Shown: piece by piece, positions 61,116 through 64,000 of the stretch
How the letters are laid out: each line of letters begins with the position of its first letter
Numbering within the stretch: position 1 is the stretch's first letter
Source: Lichina pygmaea
Lineage: Eukaryota > Ascomycota > Lichinomycetes > Lichinales > Lichinaceae
Assembly: GCA_963422465.1 (NCBI GenBank)
Contig: OY730172.1
Span: 2,108,001 to 2,172,000, forward strand
Reading direction: 5' to 3'
DNA length: 64,000 nucleotides
Notes under the pieces: generated by a model
Told to the model about the DNA's origin: nothing
The model's input: only the letters and a program-made list of their open reading frames with translations
Database searches by the model: none
Made by a program: the position numbers and the translations under genes

Positions 61116-63791
61116 GGCTTGTCCTTGCGCAGCCTAGCCTGGTGTCTTCTTAGTCCGATAGCAAGCTGACACTGCGCATAATCCGCGGCGAGGCCTCTCA
61201 GCACGCTCGGCAAGCCCAAAGCCACCGTCGAGAAATGGCTCGCGAGTCGCAGCCGGAAAGGGATGGAGGCAGTCTAGTCCAACCACTATCATATGCGACC
61301 GGGCGACATCTGCATCGCCCGGTTGGCTCGCTTCACCGGCCTCAGATGCCGCCGTTGCGATGGCCCTGTGAGCGGTATGTATGTACTTCCGTACTGTACG
61401 ATACGGTACTGCTCGAACTGACGGGACAACGAGGTCCGATTGGATGGTCGAGCCTCTCGGTCCAACATGGCCCAGCACGAGCCAGCGACGCAAAACGAAA
61501 TGTCGAGAGGTCAACCTCACATCTCCTGTCCTGCGCCGTGCGAGCCATTCCCCGGCTTAGAAAGCCCGACCGGAACGTTCAGCGCCTCGATGCAACGGCG
61601 CCACGGCTCAAGACATCGTTGCGAGATGTGGCAGCCAGATGAAGGCGATGCTGCACCACGCCGCACGAAGGTCACGCCCCTGCCCTACACTACGACGCCG
61701 CCACGACTGCGACGTGGAGCCGACACCTGCTGTCGGTATTCTGGAGTGGATCTTTTGGCTCGCGGAACAACCGGAGCAGCACGAGCAGCACGAGCAGCAA
61801 CTGCGGACGTGGGCCGTGCGTTGGCTAAGCCAACCGCTAGCGCTGGCCTCTCGATGCTGCTAAGAGTTGCTACTGCTGTGAACATCCGGTATCCGGAGCC
61901 AGCTTGTGGGGCTTGGCTTTTCGTCACTCGGCCGAGGCATCCGACCACTTCCATCACAGCCAACTCGTCACATGTTTCACCCCTGTCCGATAAGAGATCC
62001 CAGACCTGACCCTTTCACAGACAACGCGCGACCCCTCCAATCGTGTCGCCGCACGGCTGGAAGCGACGATGCTACCTCTTCCTGCCCCCGCGTTCCGCTT
62101 CTGTTGCTCTTTTTGGAAGCTCTCTCCTTGAGGGCGCCTGAACACGGACGTGTCTTTTCAGGGTGCACGGCTTCTCGTCACTGCAGCCTGCTATCTCCCT
62201 CTTGTATCGTTTCTGCTGCAAGCGACGGCTTTCGAGCGTCGACGCTTGCTGTTTCCGACAGTACTAATGTACGGATGTACGTATTACCGCAAGCTCCTTA
62301 TCGGTTCTTCCGATGCTACTCTCCTGACAAGTGCACAATCCCTGCATCTCTACGCTTCTTATCCGCTACTCCTCCGGATCTAGCCTAGGACCATTGTTGC
62401 CGCCATGACCCTGGTTGGCCTTGTGACTACGAATCCTGACCGCACTCATGCGCGGTTCCGGCGAGCTATTTTCAGCATGCAACCTGTCATGGATCCGAGA
62501 CATCTGCTTGTCGTCGTCGTCGGGAAGAGGCTCTTGCCATCGGTCCAGCTCAGTCCATTCGGATGGCAGTTCTCGAAGGGCCGCCCACTCCTGCAATCGG
62601 GCCCCTCTTGAGTCGCCCCCATCTGCGGACCAGCATCGTTCAGGGATCGTGTCGAGACCAATCGCCGACCCCAAGCACACGTGGGCAATCCTCAATCGTG
62701 GTGCTACCGTTACCCGATCGTTGGCCTCGCCCCCCTTGGCCGTGAGCCAGGAGCGATCTGGCCTCGGGTGAGGTGGGGTCAATGGGGCTACACTTGCCCG
62801 GTCCATTACGCCTACAAGTCGCAGAAAGATGATCACTTGGCCGCCGCCATGTCCCGTCGCTGGCTGATCTTGAAGCTCATCCCCCTCACCTAACGTAGGC
62901 TGATGAGGTACGTATGTACAGATGTGGAGAATCTAAGGTGATTGCAGTAAGAAGAAGATCGATAATCTCTCTCGCAGGGATATCATGTCCAATAAAGGAT
63001 CAGGAACGGAGACGGAGAGACAGAGATATCGTCGAGCAGGAAGGACAGAAGCAGCCACTTTATCACAAGAATAACGATCCACAAAGTACGGAGTACGTAC
63101 TCCGGACTACGAGTACGTGAACTGGTCCGCAGCAGCCACCTAAACTCCAATCTGCCTAGTTCTGCCACATCTCTCTGCTTGTCCGACAGCTGCAGCAAGG
63201 GCTCGTAATCTTGCAGATGGACTGACCGACTCTAATCGAAGCAAGACAAACTTACGAACTTACAGTACAGTATGGTGTCTTGCCAGACAGCACCTTCGAC
63301 AAGTTCTGATCAGTGGGGAGTTTCAAATACTGTAGTCGTACTTTCTTCGCCGAGCCTTGATGATAGGGAACAGAGCGACAAGGAGAGGCCAACAGGAAAG
63401 TAGCTGACACACCTATATCAAGAAGTAGATTCGTTCCATGTTTTCTGATCATAGCAGTTTGGAAAAACCTTTGATACCAAAGAAAAAAAACCTACTGGGG
63501 TATGATAGGGACGGCGAGCCGGGTGGATCCAATCGATACTCGTACAGCCCCGGGCACACGACTCGGCATTGGCTGAAGAAGGGAGGCACGAAAACCAATG
63601 TGAGGACGGTAGGGGCCTAGAGAGAAAGCTGCGGAAAGAAGATGCAGAGACATGCCAGTACGGTAGTTGGATGATCGATCTTCTTGGAGACCAGACTCGA
63701 TCACATCATCATGTTCGGGTGTTCAGTCGGTGCGACTACGGTAAGACTCGAAGATTGAAGCCGTCTCGGACTCGGGGCCTACCCGTGCCAT

Positions 63792-63820
63792 GGGGGGGTA
63801 CTACCCCCCCCCCCCCCCCC
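63792..63820. repeat. G7/C17 hairpin
   Basis: G7 at 63792-63798, a five-base TACTA spacer and C17 at 63804-63820 form a potential stem-loop with a pure G:C stem. No open frame ends just before it, so a terminator role is not supported. Confidence 0.8.
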
Positions 63821-64000
63821 GCTCCCGTCCGTTCGGTACGTCCGGGACACCACTCCGCCAGGAGGGGTGTCGGACAGTTCAATGATCACTTTCTTGTCAG
63901 GATCAGTTGCAATGTCTACAACTCCACAACACAACAACTAAATAGAGACGTATGTGGCTTATTTGATTCCTATACTTCTGTACTATCATCTCTGAAGTTA

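Larger units (their letters stand above)
56584..64000. other. 7.4-kb right-end region without a supported gene
   Basis: Many open frames of 60-210 codons exist on both strands, as expected for GC-rich DNA, but none shows a recognisable domain or a chain of exons with good splice sites. The first kilobase is probably the promoter and 5' UTR of the proline-rich gene. It also holds GTAC-rich clusters (57643-57713, 58330-58395, 58495-58520, 62258-62285, 63083-63120), a fold-back element, C28 and C17 runs. A decayed or lineage-specific gene cannot be excluded. Confidence 0.5.

Noticed and set aside
60946-61137. Frame reading YEVLGIG, briefly suggestive of a J-domain start
   Set aside because: No HPD motif or helix pattern follows; the frame runs into a C28 run.
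62366-62836. 156-codon minus frame ending in an acidic, protein-like tail
   Set aside because: Composition is suggestive, but there is no upstream exon with good splice sites and no recognisable domain.

Overview
The window looks like nuclear DNA of a filamentous ascomycete, most likely a Sordariomycete and perhaps a member of the Hypocreales. The reasons are short introns (about 50-240 nt) with GT..AG ends and a branch site close to GCTGACG 8-25 nt before the acceptor, gene families typical of Pezizomycotina, GC-rich exons and long intergenic spacers. No organelle, bacterial or telomeric sequence is seen. The taxonomic call below the phylum is inference from remembered protein resemblance.

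Layout, left to right: a FunK1-type protein kinase (minus, 1224-3633); a stomatin/band-7 (SPFH) membrane protein (plus, 4709-6113); a 2358-residue coiled-coil protein (minus, 8516-15732); ribosomal protein eL27 in four exons, two of them only 7 and 8 nt of coding sequence (plus, 16262-16912); two conserved fungal proteins of unknown function (plus 18847-20103; minus 22211-24094); a PDK1/Pkh-type AGC kinase with a His/Asp-rich activation-loop insert and 41 consecutive Asn (plus, 28191-31581); UDP-galactopyranose mutase (minus, 33763-35574), divergent from a triose-phosphate/nucleotide-sugar transporter (plus, 36941-38600); a small secreted protein (plus, 40242-40982); a 13-exon, 2410-residue group X hybrid histidine kinase (plus, 43252-51448); and a proline/glutamine-rich protein (minus, 54411-56583). 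The last 7.4 kb holds no gene I can support.

How genes may work together: the mutase and the transporter form a plausible galactofuranose module. The first makes UDP-Galf in the cytosol and the second could carry it into the Golgi, matching the adjacent mutase/transporter pair known in Aspergillus. PDK1/Pkh and the hybrid histidine kinase are general signalling proteins (AGC-kinase activation and stress phosphorelay). The other neighbours share no evident pathway.

The intergenic DNA is distinctive. It carries nine G:C mononucleotide runs of 17-31 bp (one inside a mutase intron), many GTAC-rich palindrome clusters that I did not notice in exons, a degenerate 15-17 bp minisatellite of about 740 bp just downstream of the PDK1 gene, a 136-bp fold-back element, a broken LINE 3' end and two copies of an unassigned dispersed repeat. 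I found no tRNA, rRNA, CRISPR array or retrovirus-like element. The best leads for something unusual are the PDK1 insert, the minisatellite, the fold-back element and the GTAC palindromes; none is proven to be a new system.
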